From NCBI RefSeq assembly GCF_048128805.1, contig NC_136002.1, positions 29,482,476-29,546,475 of the forward strand: a stretch of DNA of 64,000 nt. The letters run 5' to 3'. Source of the DNA: Centroberyx gerrardi. Taxonomy: Eukaryota; Chordata; Actinopteri; Beryciformes; Berycidae. The position numbers and the translations under genes are program-made. The notes beneath the pieces were generated by a model that was not told where the DNA came from, did no database searches, and saw only the letters and a program-made list of their open reading frames with translations. This document shows positions 39,820-51,944 of this stretch, one piece after another (positions within the stretch are counted from its first letter, which is position 1; the number at the start of each line of letters is the position of its first letter).

Positions 39820-40181
39820 ATCGTTTGACTTTGGACAGGATAGGTGCACCTCAAAGTTTAGGAATTGGGAGCGGTCATTTGGTTTAATGGGCATATAGAG
39901 TTGAATGTCGTCAGCATAGCAATGAAAATAAATTAAAAATTTACTGAGATAGTTTTAGTGAGAGGTAGATAGAGAATAGCAACGGGCCCAGAACAGAGCC
40001 TTGTGGCACACCAAAGTCCACATTACGTCACCTACTATCACTCAGCATAGTGTATGCTAAAGTGTTAGCGTGGATCATTGGAGTGAACGATCTCCCGGGG
40101 ACAAATGGATAATTTCATGTTCGCTTAAGGGATAAGCTGACCAATAGGCAGACCTCCCAAAAAGCTGGTGTATTCCTTTAA
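39820..40181. repeat. Dispersed repeat fragments including the right end of a TTAA-type MITE
   Basis: The part from about 40030 to 40177 matches the right half of the MITE in the ckm intron (ctatcactcagcatag, gctaaagtgttagc) and ends GGTGTATTCC then TTAA (40178-40181). Confidence 0.6.
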
Positions 40182-41695
40182 AAGAGTGCCTTAATTGTTA
40201 ATTCAATGTCCTGTTTTAACCTGGTATATTTTGGGGACGATTGACCTGTTGCTACCCCGAGTCTCTGCATGGACCTTACGTAACCGGCATGAAATCTGAA
40301 TAATACGGGACCTTTAATTGAAATCTCAGTTCTCTGTTGCAGCCTGGTGTGTTTTGGGGAAGCCTGGATCTTATGTAACAGGAGCTCTGTTTGCTGTTTC
40401 TGTCTGCGTCACTGTCTCTCTCAGCCCCACCCCAGGGTTTCTTCTCTGTCACATGATGTGTGTGTGATTTAATATCTGTCTGCGGGTAGATAACTGAAGT
40501 CTATCACGTTACTAGTGGGGGGGTAATGATGCTGGCACCTGTACAACATGGAGCAGGGCTCAGGGTCTTACAATTGGAGCCAGGTCTGATCCCGGGAGTA
40601 CGACCTTTTGTGAGGCCCGAGCCTGACTAGAGCCCCAAATTTTCTCGCATTATTGCTAAAAATAGTATTTTTCAACCATATTTTTGACCCCGAGTTGAAC
40701 CCAAACCCGAGAAATTATGTGAAAAATTTAAATCAACTCATTAAAGGTCATCAAAACCCTCAGACCAGCATTGAATGAATTCATTTTGTTTTGTCACACT
40801 GTAGATAAAACGGAAATCTTAATTCAGCTGTGATTTTGCTTGTCATGTTGATTTTTTTTGTTTGATGGGTGGTTTGTTTCTTTCCACTATTTTTCACCAA
40901 TTTCAAATTTTCTGAGAGCATCTTTCTGTGTATTTTTATCATATGTTATCATAGCGTTTCTTCTCCATGTGTCTTCATGTTTTATCACTCTGCAAATCCT
41001 CTAAACTGAACTGTTATGGGTGTACGCTGCTGTGTAGCTGTTGATAAAAACTCACTATAACAGTGTGTGTTCAACATGCTGTCTGTCATGACATAACAGC
41101 TGTGTCTTTAAGACTCCTGCTAGAAATAGATACAAAGCCATATTAACCTGAAATAAGTCAGCCAGGAGGTTGATTGCACTGACGGACCGGCTGGTACCGA
41201 ACCTCTTCATTCAAACTCCAGAGACACACTCCAAAAACGCTACACTCTTTCACAAATACACACACATGTACACACGTATAATATATATGCACCCATGCTC
41301 ACAAACACATTCAAAGGCAAAAGCACACACACGCACGCACAGTGAAAATTGTAAACATATTTCTCTACTTTTTGTGTTTTAATGGACTGTAGTGCCTGTG
41401 ACTGAGTGGTTATCCTCAATAATAGAAAATAAAACAAAAACATAGGGAAAGAGGTCTGTTGAACACACACACACACACACACACACACAAGGAGCGGATG
41501 ATGTGAATTGTCATATTTTCACACCTTCTCCTCCCTACTCAGACTTATATAAAGCGACACTGGCATTTACTTTTGCCCTCTTCTGACTTCCCCTGCCTCT
41601 TGAGGCTGGACAGCCTATCACTATGCATCATCACATGACATTTTTACACAAGGGGCGGCAACACATATCTGAAATGGCGGTGTGTGCTTGTGCAG

Positions 41696-41731
<36 letters not shown>

Positions 41732-43390
41732 ACGCAGACACATCCACTTAGTAAATTGGTAGATGAGAGGGCCCCAGCTCTAATGAAATCTGATCTATAA
41801 TCGTAACATTATGATGATGTAATTCAAGACAAAGTGGTTATTTTATCTCCTGAAGCCCGATGGTAGACCACCGGTTATTTTAACTCCCCAAGCTGCACCT
41901 TCGTCAACTCACTGAGGACGATTATGAAACTCCCCACATACTGCACATACTGTATATGCACCAAGTGTACAAAATATTAGGACTTCCTGTTCCTGATCAA
42001 CTGACCATGTGAAAACTACGATCCCTGATTGATTTAAGCTATTAGATCCTCTTCAGTCATAAGTGGAGAGAAGACAAGTTAAAAGTTTTATGTCCTGTCA
42101 TCATGGTGCATGTCTGTCTGTGTGTGTAGACACATTCTTGTGAACACAGTAACTCAAGAACAACACATGATACAACCTTCATACTTACACCACATGTTCC
42201 CCCTCTGGAGCATATGATCTGAGTAGATTTTGGAGCACCTTGCTGCATAAAATTTGCATATTAATGAGAAAAAACGGACTGAATTTCTTGAAAATACTGC
42301 AATTCCATAATGCTTTAAGATACTACTATTAATACCGCCCATGTGTTATGTGAAGACAAGTGTGTTGACATAGAGATATTTGCTAATGAAAGCTTTAATT
42401 AATGAATGGCTTCATTAGCGTAACTGGTTATGTTTAATATATCATGGTGATTATGGCGGGGCATTAGGCAGCTCAAGTGCCTCTTGTTAAGCCTTGAGAC
42501 AACTGAGACACCAAATATTTTGTATGCTCAATGTGTGTGTGTGTGAGTTGGGGTGTGTGTGTGGGTAAGGGGACGGGGTCCTTGCATGATTATGCTAGAG
42601 TCGGGGCAATCTCATTCCAACTAAGTTGAGAAATTGAGAAAAACTTTTCTCCCTACCCTTTATTTATTGACCTAGCATTTCTCCATCATGGTCATTCTGG
42701 CTATACAGGAATATTTATTACATCTTCTGTCTGGGCATTTCGGCTTTGACTCTTGTACTGCTTACTGTTGGTTGACGTAATGTTACCGATCTAGAAATGT
42801 AAGCCTATTCTACTGTTACACTCATTGGAAGTCGCTCTAGGTAAGATAAGAGCATCGGGTGCATGTCTAAAATGTAAACCTAATGTAACTCTAAGTTCAC
42901 CACATTGCTATTATCATCTTCATTTCATTTTCATTTCATTTTCATTTCATTTATTAATTAATGACCACACTTTGGAATTTGCTTTCGGTACAGCATGGTG
43001 GGTAAGCTCAATTCAACAGTGTCAGTAACATCAAACATAGACAGATATCAGCATCACATTAGACACATGACTGGCACAACAGACAATATACACAGATTAC
43101 CACAAGACAGAAATCACAGACAATATTTACAAGATTGACACAAGAGTTTTACATCTGTCAGGGTTAGTGAGAAGTGTTCAGAGTCCTTATTGCAGTCGGG
43201 AAAAAACTGTTTTTAAAACGGGATGATTTGGTGGGCAGGGACCTATAGCGCCTCCTAGAGGGCATCAGTTGAGCAGGGTGAGAGGGGTCAGAGATTATTT
43301 TTTTTGCTCTTTTGATCTTCTGTGCATTAAATGTATGAGTGTTTGAGAATGCATGTGTCTTTTTTACACTCCTGTCCTGTTACACCCCTG
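40182..43390. other. Upstream region of ckm, mostly AT-rich, no gene
   Basis: CA repeats at about 41464-41489 and 41697-41730. A perfect MEF2-type CTAAAAATAG is at 40656-40665, about 3 kb upstream of the ckm start. The stretch 43020-43325 (cagtcgggaaaaaactg, ttttaaaacggg, agcgcctcctagaggg) resembles a dispersed fish repeat. Confidence 0.5.
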
Positions 43391-43393
43391 TCC

Positions 43394-43395
<2 letters not shown>

Positions 43396-43437
<42 letters not shown>
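43396..43437. repeat. (CA)n microsatellite upstream of ckm promoter
   Basis: About 20 CA units, roughly 240 bases upstream of the ckm TATA box. Confidence 0.95.
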
Positions 43438-43438
<1 letters not shown>

Positions 43439-43488
43439 ACCCCATCACAGAAGGTGAGGGGTTGGGCCAGCGCCGGGCCGGCCGGCCA

Positions 43489-43680
43489 CAGCTGTTGCCT
43501 CGTCTCTCGTCTCTCGTCTCTCGTCTCGAGTGTTGTGATGTACGTTCTTGCCTTTTAGAAACTCACCCGGGCATGGAAGACCCCCCGTGACCAATCAGAC
43601 GAGGGGACCCCGGGCCCGGCCGGCCAATGGGGACGGAGGTCTGGGTATAAATGCTAAAGTCCATCACCTGGCAGAGTTGG
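43489..43680 (+). promoter_or_regulatory. ckm: ckm core promoter: E-box, two CCAAT boxes, TATA box
   Basis: CAGCTG E-box at 43489-43494, CCAAT at 43591-43595 and 43624-43628, TATAAAT at 43646-43652, and a CACCTG E-box at 43665-43670. Transcription is expected near 43677. The layout (TATA, CCAAT, E-boxes) fits a muscle-specific gene of MyoD type. Motifs are read directly; function is inferred. Confidence 0.75.
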
Positions 43681-43749
43681 GCAACCCCTACATTTGGTGG
43701 ACAGGATCTGATCCCGGGATCTGTTACCTCTTTCTTTTCTCCTGAGCAG
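43677..43749 (+). other. ckm: ckm non-coding exon 1
   Basis: Begins about 25-30 bases after the TATA box and ends CTCCTGAGCAG at 43749, followed by GTAAAA. It splices to the acceptor at 45633-45634. Start is estimated from the TATA position. Confidence 0.65.
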
Positions 43750-45634
43750 GTAAAAAAAAGAGAGCAAAACAATGCTTTAGTCAGCCTTTGTCCATAAATC
43801 GAGAGGGAATGATTGTGGCGATTTTGGTTTAGAAATATGGACAAAACCTTTCCCTGACCAAACCTCCTGAAAAAGAGAACGCACAAAAGATTTTTAAACC
43901 AGTTCCCTGTCAGACAAATTCCTCCATTGTTTTACTCTGGAGCGCTGAAAACCTTTTGTCTCCTTTTTCCTTTTGGACTCCTCTGCAGTTTTGCACATTT
44001 ATTTTCCTGATATGGAAACTATGTAAATCTACTTTGATTGTTCTCCTGACCTGTCAGCACACAGTCCAGCCTGAAACCTCTTTTGAAAGGCTTGGTGCTT
44101 GTGGTTTGTTGGGATGGATGTGCGTAGCGTTAGTCTGCTGAGAACAGGATGGTAAAGTATACGGCAGTTGTGGCTATCTATCAGGAGTTGCTGACGACAG
44201 CAGGCCAGGCTTGAAGTGTCTCTTTGAATAGTTCAGGAGCGCTTGATTTAGTCATGGAACTTGTGGAGCCATCAGTGGGACGTGCATGCTTGACCTTTTG
44301 GCGTACCAGGTGTCATCGATCCACTGCACCTCAACTATTTGAAGGATTTGTGACCTCTGTCTGCAGGAGAGAGAGAAATAGATATGATGGCAAGCAGTTG
44401 TTACTCTATTCCTGACTCCATGTGTCGACTCTGATTGCTTCTGCAGCTGCAGCTCTGTTGAGTCCAGCTCTACAATTAGAAACTTGCAGTAAAGTCATTT
44501 GTGCTTGAGAAGTGAATTTGAGTGAATTGGTGTGTGTTGGAGCGCAGAGTTAATATATTATACAACAATAAGTTAGTTAAGTTTTTTCCCCCAATTCAAT
44601 TTAACTTTATTTATCCCTTGTGGGGCAATTTAAAGGACACAATTAAAAGGTAGCAACAACGTTTAAAAAACGGAATAACCATATCACATATTTGTGTTTT
44701 TATGCTATTTAAGTGTGGGCAGAAGTCAGCAGCCATATGCATACGGCTGAAATTATAATAGTTTACAACTGTACAGTGTTTGAAACCATTCTTATTTCAA
44801 ATTTGTATTGCTTCTGTTACAAAGGTGTTTTTTCTTTGATTGAGGAGGCTGCTGAGGTCGAGTTACACTGAGGCTAAAGGGAGGGAGAGAAGAGAGAAAA
44901 TCACTGTTGGAGACTGTTTCTTCATGCATGGGGAGGGAGGGGCGCAGGGCGAGCGGGCTATTAGAGTTATTAATAATCTCCGCTGTGAGGGGGAGACAGG
45001 TGGTGAGACAGGTGGTGAGACAGGCAGGAAGAAAGGCATGCAGGCGACACAGCTGTCAGAGAGGCAGAGAGACCGAAAGTGTGCCTGCTGATCAGCTGTG
45101 AGGAAGACAGCTGAAGAGAGAGAGAGACAGGGAGAAAGAGGGGGAGAGGGAGAAATAGACAGAGAGAGAGAGAGAGAGAGAGACAGGATGAGAAGGTGTC
45201 TGCTGGTCACCAGGAGACTCATAGACAAGGCACTTGAGGCACTTGGAGAAACACCCGACAGGACATATGGTATGTTCTGATTGACTATGTTGTGTTTGGG
45301 TTGCATCGTTACGTCACTGGAAATAAAAAATGGACGTCTCACAGCCAGTAAAAACTATTCTTTCAAAAAAACCTCCCCTCTCCTTTTAGAGTGCTGCTCC
45401 CATATTATTCTTCAGCTTTAACAGAACAAGGCGAGAGTAGCTTGTATTTGTGTGTCCGTTGTATTGGTTGAATATGTGCATGGACCAAAGCCTGAATTTC
45501 AACTCTCCTCTCTTATGCTGCAGTTATACCAAATTACTCTACATGTATTGTAGTTGGCAATTAAAGCGATCCTGTTTCTGAACGCATTAAAGATAACACC
45601 TCCTCTCCTCTCCTCTCCTCTCCTCTCTTCCCAG
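43750..45634 (+). other. ckm: ckm intron 1
   Basis: Besides the E-box cluster it holds a minus-orientation LINE-like tail at about 44585-44640 (ccccacaagggataaataaag in reverse), GA-rich repeats at 45112-45185 and a TCCTC tract (about 45599-45630) forming the acceptor. Confidence 0.7.
44967..45113 (+). promoter_or_regulatory. ckm: ckm intron-1 E-box/MEF2 cluster
   Basis: A MEF2-type TTATTAATAA at 44967-44976 and five E-boxes in about 120 bases: CAGGTG at 44997 and 45009, CAGCTG at 45050, 45093 and 45108. Mammalian Ckm has a muscle enhancer (MR1) in intron 1 built from E-boxes and MEF2 sites, so this may be its counterpart. Motifs seen; enhancer role inferred. Confidence 0.55.
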
Positions 45635-45654
45635 ACGGAGTAAGAAGTGCAACC

Positions 45655-48600
45655 ATGGCGAAGAACTGCCACAACGATTACAAGATGAAGTTCTCCGTGG
45701 ACGAGGAGTACCCCGATCTGTCCCTGCACAACAACCACATGGCCAAGGTACCGATCCCACCCTGACATTGTGCCTTTTAACAAGGCATCACACCTTTTCT
45801 CAGACAATAAGCACATAGCCGAGGTACAAATCCTATAGTGACGCTGTACCATTTATCTAGGTTTTATCCCTCCCAGTATGGTAACATGGCCATGGTCCAA
45901 ATCCTACAAAGAGCTCTTTTAGCAAGGCATTACTGTTTTCTTCACAGCATATGAGTGTGCTGGGAGAGTTAGAGTTAGAGTTAGAGATTGTTTTGTTTAC
46001 ATTTTATCTGTAGATTTGAATCTTGGATTAATAATCAGCTCGTATTTCTTTCATTGACATCCTCTCTCTGTTTCCGGAGTGTGAATAGGAGTAGGTTATG
46101 TCGCTGTATCATCACTGACTCTGCGTTGTATGTCATGTGCTGTAGGTGCTGACCAAGGATCTGTACAACAAGCTGAGGGGCAAGTCCACCCCCAGCGGCT
46201 TCACCGTGGATGACGTCATCCAGACCGGTGTTGACAACCCTGGTAAGAAGCAGCGTGTCATCAGCATAGAGATAAACACACACCAGCAATGATGGGGCTC
46301 GCGTTGTGTATATAAATCCACTGGAACACTAGAGGCGTGTGTACACCACTGCATACATTTTGAGTATGTTTGGCCTCATTGGGAAACAAAATGCTAACCC
46401 TGGCAGTGTTAGCATCAAGCTCTACCCATTAAACTGCACAGGACTATTGAGCAAATTTTTACATCCGAGCAGAAATAGAGGTGTAGCCATTTTTCTGTTT
46501 TCTCTATTGTTATCATACTATATTATACGGTTATATTATGACTGGGAATTTGTCTTGGGGGCATTGGTGCAGAGACATATTGACAACATGCAGAAGTAAC
46601 ACATTACATACTGACACATACTAATACAAGGACAACAGGACTTCAAATCCAGTACAAGGGGAAAGTGTGGGATGCACAACAGTCCGCAGACTCTATCCAT
46701 CATTCTACAAATATACATAACAGTCTTCAAAGTTTAGACCAGCATTGCAGCACAGTGCGTGGAGAGCGGTAAATTGAACTGGTCCTCCCTCGCGCCCCCA
46801 GGCCACCCCTTCATCATGACCGTGGGTTGCGTTGCTGGTGACGAGGAGTCCTACGAGGTCTTCAAGGATCTGTTGGACCCCATCATCTCCGACCGTCATG
46901 GCGGATACAAGCCCACCGACAAGCACAAGACCGACCTGAACTTCGAGAACCTGAAGGTACGGAGCGGAGAGGCACATTAGCGCTCACCATAGTGTCATAG
47001 TTTGGCACATCTTAAAGGGAATACACCAAGTTTTTGGGAGATCGGCCCGTTGGTCAACTTTCCTCTTAAGTAATGGGAACATAGAGACCAAAGTCATCTA
47101 TCACAGATTATTGGCTCCTGTGCTCCATGCTAACTCTTCAGCATACACAATGTTGAGTGATAGTTGGCCACTAGCATGAGAGTGAGAAAGAGAGTGGCAA
47201 TTTTGTGTCAGAAACTGGTCGAATATACACAAAATATAAGAAATACCTGGGACTACTTTCCCTGTTTACATAGGAAGTGAAGGTGGTGGGCAATTGGACA
47301 TTGTTTACAGCTAAAAACCACGTGGATGTTCACCAGAAATAGTTCCAAAAAAAAAAAATCTGGCTACATCAACTATATTGAGTCAATGATAATTTTTTTT
47401 TTTTCATGAATTACTCCTCAAGCCATATAATAAAAAACAAACCAAATTTTTATTTCTAAAAGGCCAGCTTTGTTACTTTACTCTCTAATTTAATGCGAGT
47501 TGCCTTCTATCACTCAACATAGCAAATGCTAAAGTGTTAGCATGATAGCGGGTAAGTTGACCAACAGGCCAATCTCCCAGAAACTTGGTGTATTCTTTCA
47601 ATGAATCTCCAGTAGTAACAAACTACAGTACATTCACAACTGATCTCCACTTACTAAACTAAAATAAACCGTGTAACCGCTCCTCACCTCGCCTGTTTTT
47701 CCACCCCCCCTCCCCCCCTTCCGTCCCAACAGGGTGGTGACGACCTGGACCCCAACTACGTGCTGTCCAGCCGTGTTCGTACCGGCCGCAGCATCAAGGG
47801 ATTCACCCTGCCCCCCCACAACAGCCGTGGCGAGCGCAGAGCTGTGCAGAACCTGTCCATTGAGGGTGAATATCAAACTAATCAGAGTCAATACACCATA
47901 AACAACACATATGTGTGTAGATAGCAGATATGTGTGCTACTCTAGTTACTGTGATTAAATAGATCACCCCAATTTTGGAGGGAGCGTTTGGGAACATTCA
48001 AAATCATATTGATTGGCAATAAGTATTTGTACTTTTTAGAGAGCTATTACTTTTACTTGAGTGATTTTCCACATAGGTCACTAAGAACCACTAATCTCTT
48101 AAAATAACCTTACACTTACATTAATTTACATTAATTCACCCCTTAATTCGTGCAAAATACCCTTAAATTATGGAGTTATTAATGGAGGAGACTCCATAAA
48201 ACCCCCTTAAACACCCGCTTTATTTTTCACTTTCTAATATAATGAAACTTTCAGGGAGACAGGAACTTTCCCTTAATAACTCATTAATAACCCTGTAAAC
48301 CATGCACAAAAGGCATAAAAAATCCAATGAATAGATCCCTTAAACACCCATGATAATAACCCTTACTTTTTTAAAAGCTATATTACTTGGATAATTAATG
48401 TTTTTTAATGGAGAAATTCAGGACATTTCAGAGATTAAAATGAAGGGGTTTGGTTTCGTAGCAGGTAGTCTTAGTTTTTAGCTGGACACACAGTTCCTCT
48501 ACTTGAGTAGAAACATTTCAGTGCTCTTTCCACTTCTGATTAGTCCCAGTTGAGTACACATTTCAACTTTCTTCCTTCCTTCCCTCCCGTCAGCTCTGGC

Positions 48601-48780
48601 CAGTCTGGACGGTGAGTTCAAGGGTAAGTACTACCCCCTGGACGGCATGAGCGACGCCGAGCAGGAGCAGCTGATCGCCGATCACTTCCTGTTCGACAAG
48701 CCCGTGTCCCCCCTGCTGACCTGCGCCGGTATGGCCCGCGACTGGCCCGACGCAAGAGGCATCTGGTGAGACACAGATAC

Positions 48781-48826
<46 letters not shown>

Positions 48827-51273
48827 GGCCGTCACTGCAGTTACGCAAGAACAGACAATCTGATTACAAACCAGACTGTGTGAGGATTCTTCCTGTTTAG
48901 ACAATCGTAAAGAGTTAAAAATCATGTAGTGCCTATGTAACACACACACAGACACACACACATACAGTATATACTCAGTAAACAGACCATCCCCCCCCCC
49001 CCGTCTAAAATCTCCCATCTGCCCTTCCCAAGCCCAACCCTTAAAACTTTCACCATCTGTCTCTTCCCCCATAGCAATAATACCAAAACCCTGATTATTC
49101 CTGTTTTCAAACATCTGGTTAAGTGTACCGTGAATACCACAGCACAGCATGTTCAGCTGCAGCCTTCACTGCCTGTAACAGTGGCTTAATATAATATTCA
49201 ATACTAATAATAGGCATTTACATTGCCAGGGTTAGAAGTTTGGTTCCCAATAGGCCACCCATACTTCAAATGTATACACTTATGGTACTGTAAAGCATTT
49301 TAAGGATAAAAGTGTCCAATTTACTGACATTTACTGAGTTTTTTTTGTGTTTTTTAACATCCAGTGTTGATGTTTTAACCTTTACTTCCCCTCTGTGTAT
49401 ATCGACCAAGTGAAACTGAGCTGGGTTCTTCCTCCCTCAGGCACAACGAGAACAAGACCTTCCTGGTCTGGGTGAACGAGGAGGATCACCTGCGTGTCAT
49501 CTCCATGCAGCAGGGAGGCAACATGAAGGAGGTCTTCAGGCGTTTCTGCACCGGCCTGCAGAAGGTAACGCACAAGAACACGCCTGCATACACACGCAAG
49601 CACACACACACTTTCAAGGGATGCTGGCAAGGACGTTGTCGTTATGTTAGTGATATAGCACCAGTGATGTGGCCAAAATTGAAATCCAAAAGCTGCTGAT
49701 ACTGTAGCCCACATATTCCCACATTCAACCCAACGTCTTGAGTTTTACTGCCGTTTAGTTTCTAGAATCCAATCCCATTTGTTTCTTCATTTTTCATTTA
49801 CCTCTACTGCACAATCTATATCTTTTCCATTTTTTTTACATGTGCACCTAAATTAACTCTTCTTCATCTCACCTTCCAGATTGAGGCGATCTTCAAGAAG
49901 CATAACCACGGCTTCATGTGGAACGAGCATCTGGGCTACGTGCTGACCTGCCCCTCCAACCTGGGAACCGGCCTGCGCGGGGGCGTGCACGTCAAGCTGC
50001 CCAAGCTCAGCACACACGCCAAGTTCGAGGAGATCCTGACCAGGCTGCGTCTGCAGAAGCGTGGCACAGGTACGGAAAAACAAAATGGCGACCTGGGTTA
50101 GAGGAGAGGCGAGGTACTGGAAATATACTGAGTGTACCAAATATTAGGAACACCTTCCAAATATCGAGTTGCGCCCCTTTTACACAATCCATGTCACATT
50201 TGTCTCGAGGCTTGACTCCATCTTTAACTTGTCTACATCTGCACCTCTCCTTCACGACTCAAGTAGAATATGAAAAATGAATATAAGGATCATAGCTTTC
50301 ACCTGGATTCCCCTGGTTAGTCTATTTTATGTATAGAGTAGTATATACTGGGATATTTACATGTATAATATCCACTGAGTTCTACAGGAAGGAGACAGAG
50401 TTTGGGAATTGACTTTTGAGGAATAGGCTAGATTGGAGTTTTAGTTATAAAGACATTTTTCGGGGGCAGAAACAATCTTATTGGTTGAGTTAAACTAAAG
50501 CCAAAGAGCCATAGTTTGGGTGCAAGTTGGCTAACTGCAACTTGAATGGCAACGGAGAAAATGGCAGCAACTTCATTTATTCCTTCATGACCATGGCATC
50601 ATGATCCTGGAAGGTCAGCAGCTAGCTAACTAGCTTACCTAGCTAGCTACAGGCTAGTATGGATAGTTTGAACTTGGAAGGTCAGCTAGCTAACAAGCTA
50701 ACCTAGATAACTTAGTATGGATAGACTGTATTTTTTGTGCTAGGCTTCATAATATTATCTTCCTCCTCTTGTCTTTCTCTCTGGTCTTCAGTCTAACTTT
50801 ACCAGAAAAACGTTTTTTATTTGGCTCCGCCCACTGAGGTTTAACTCAACCAATCAGATTATTTCTGCCTCTGAGAACTAAAACTACAATCTGCAATAGC
50901 AAAGATCTACCAGCAGGGCAGTTGAGGGTAAATGCAGGTAAACAGGGCTTACGAACCTCTTCATCCGAGTGTAACTGGATGTTTCCACCCGTCAACCTCC
51001 TTATTACTATTGGCTAATCCTGGAGGAAGGGGTCAGAGTTCACGCCGCTGCTCTGGAGACTAACCTCCTCCTCTCTCCTCTCTCCTCTCTCCAGGCGGTG
51101 TGGACACAGCCTCCGTGGGCGGTGTGTTCGACATCTCCAACGCTGACCGTCTGGGCTCCTCCGAGGTGGACCAGGTCCAGCTGGTGGTCGACGGCGTCAA
51201 GCTGATGGTGGAGATGGAGAAGAAGCTGGAGAAGGGAGAGTCCGTCGACGGCATGATCCCCGCCCAGAAGTAA
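45655..51273 (+). CDS. ckm: Muscle-type creatine kinase, complete coding region, 8 coding exons, 380 aa
   Basis: Cytosolic M-type creatine kinase; reversibly transfers phosphate between ATP and creatine in muscle. Coding exons: 45655-45747, 46146-46242, 46802-46956, 47733-47865, 48594-48765, 49441-49564, 49880-50069, 51095-51273; all GT-AG, phases consistent, TAA at 51271-51273. It starts [20 protein letters not shown]. Landmarks: N-terminal phosphagen-kinase domain about 10-100; loop VDNPGHPFI at 60-68; nucleotide-binding arginines in SSRVRTGRS (R129, R131, R134); [11 protein letters not shown] at 229-239; active-site Cys at about 282 in [13 protein letters not shown]-terminus MIPAQK. Length is normal (human 381). 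The M-type call rests on [13 protein letters not shown] end and absence of a mitochondrial presequence. Fish have two ckm paralogues, ckma and ckmb; I cannot tell which this is. The start has good Kozak context (aaccATGG). Confidence 0.97.
47016..47597. mobile_element. TTAA-flanked MITE in a ckm intron (piggyBac-like ends)
   Basis: Terminal inverted repeats of about 40 bases: left AGGGAATACACCAAGTTTTT then gggagatcggcccgttggtc, right gaccaacaggccaatctccc then agaaacttggtgtattc. Left flank TTAA (47012-47015), right flank TCAA (one mismatch). A partial copy of the family at about 40030-40177 has an intact TTAA. No open frame. The TTAA duplication suggests piggyBac-type mobilisation. Confidence 0.75.
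48786..48823. repeat. (CA)n microsatellite in ckm intron
   Basis: About 19 CA units starting about 20 bases after the donor at 48765. Confidence 0.95.
50430..50900. repeat. Dispersed repeat copies in the last ckm intron
   Basis: Two inverted pieces (about 50430-50520 and 50815-50900) share ggctccgccc, ggtttaactcaaccaatcag and aactccaatct-type phrases with 5570-5630 and 63735-63870. An AGCTAGCTA-rich block lies at 50620-50710. Confidence 0.5.
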
Positions 51274-51710
51274 AGCGGACAGACGGGACAGACTACCGAT
51301 GACTGAATGACTGTCGCTTCTGTGTTTGTTTTTTTTGTATTATAAAAATGAACGGGTAGCCTTGTTGTAAAGTTATATTACCGGTTTCTGCCGACTGGCT
51401 ACTTTCTGCTTAACCTCTCTCCGTCAAAAAAAAAGACACTCCACTTTTCTCTCCGCTCCTTCCTTCCTTTCCTTATTCCTTACTTTTTACTTTCCCGGCT
51501 CTTAACCTTACTCATCCTCTCCTTTCCTGCTTTTTTCTTTTGTTTCCTCCTTTTCTTATTTTCTGTCACTTTAATCATCGCTCTCCCCCATTCTCTCTGT
51601 AACATCCTGGGATCAATCTACGCATAGTCCGGTCATGGCTATGTGTACGCACCGAAATGAATGAAAAAATGTTTTTGGTTGTAAAATAAAATTGAACAAT
51701 TAAATCATGC
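51274..51710 (+). other. ckm: ckm 3'UTR with AATAAA
   Basis: AATAAA at 51685-51690 predicts cleavage at about 51705-51715. The 3'UTR is T/C-rich. Confidence 0.75.
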
Positions 51711-51944
51711 CCCATGTAACAATCAAACCTACTCTCTGACGCTTTTATTGCGAGAAACACACACAACCATCTGCTTTCGGAGTCATTTTGTAAGAGTAGG
51801 TTTCACTTTTTCACTTGGTAAATCACAAGTAAACCCATCTTGGTTCTCAATGGAATCTCACACACACACACATCATACAAGCATAAAACACAAAGCATGG
51901 TCAAAGGGATCAAATCCACCCCCAAGAAATCACACGAGACAAAA

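Noticed and set aside
43331..43590. Short frames over the CA repeat and GCCGGCC stretch upstream of ckm
   Set aside because: They overlap the ckm promoter and have no coding support.
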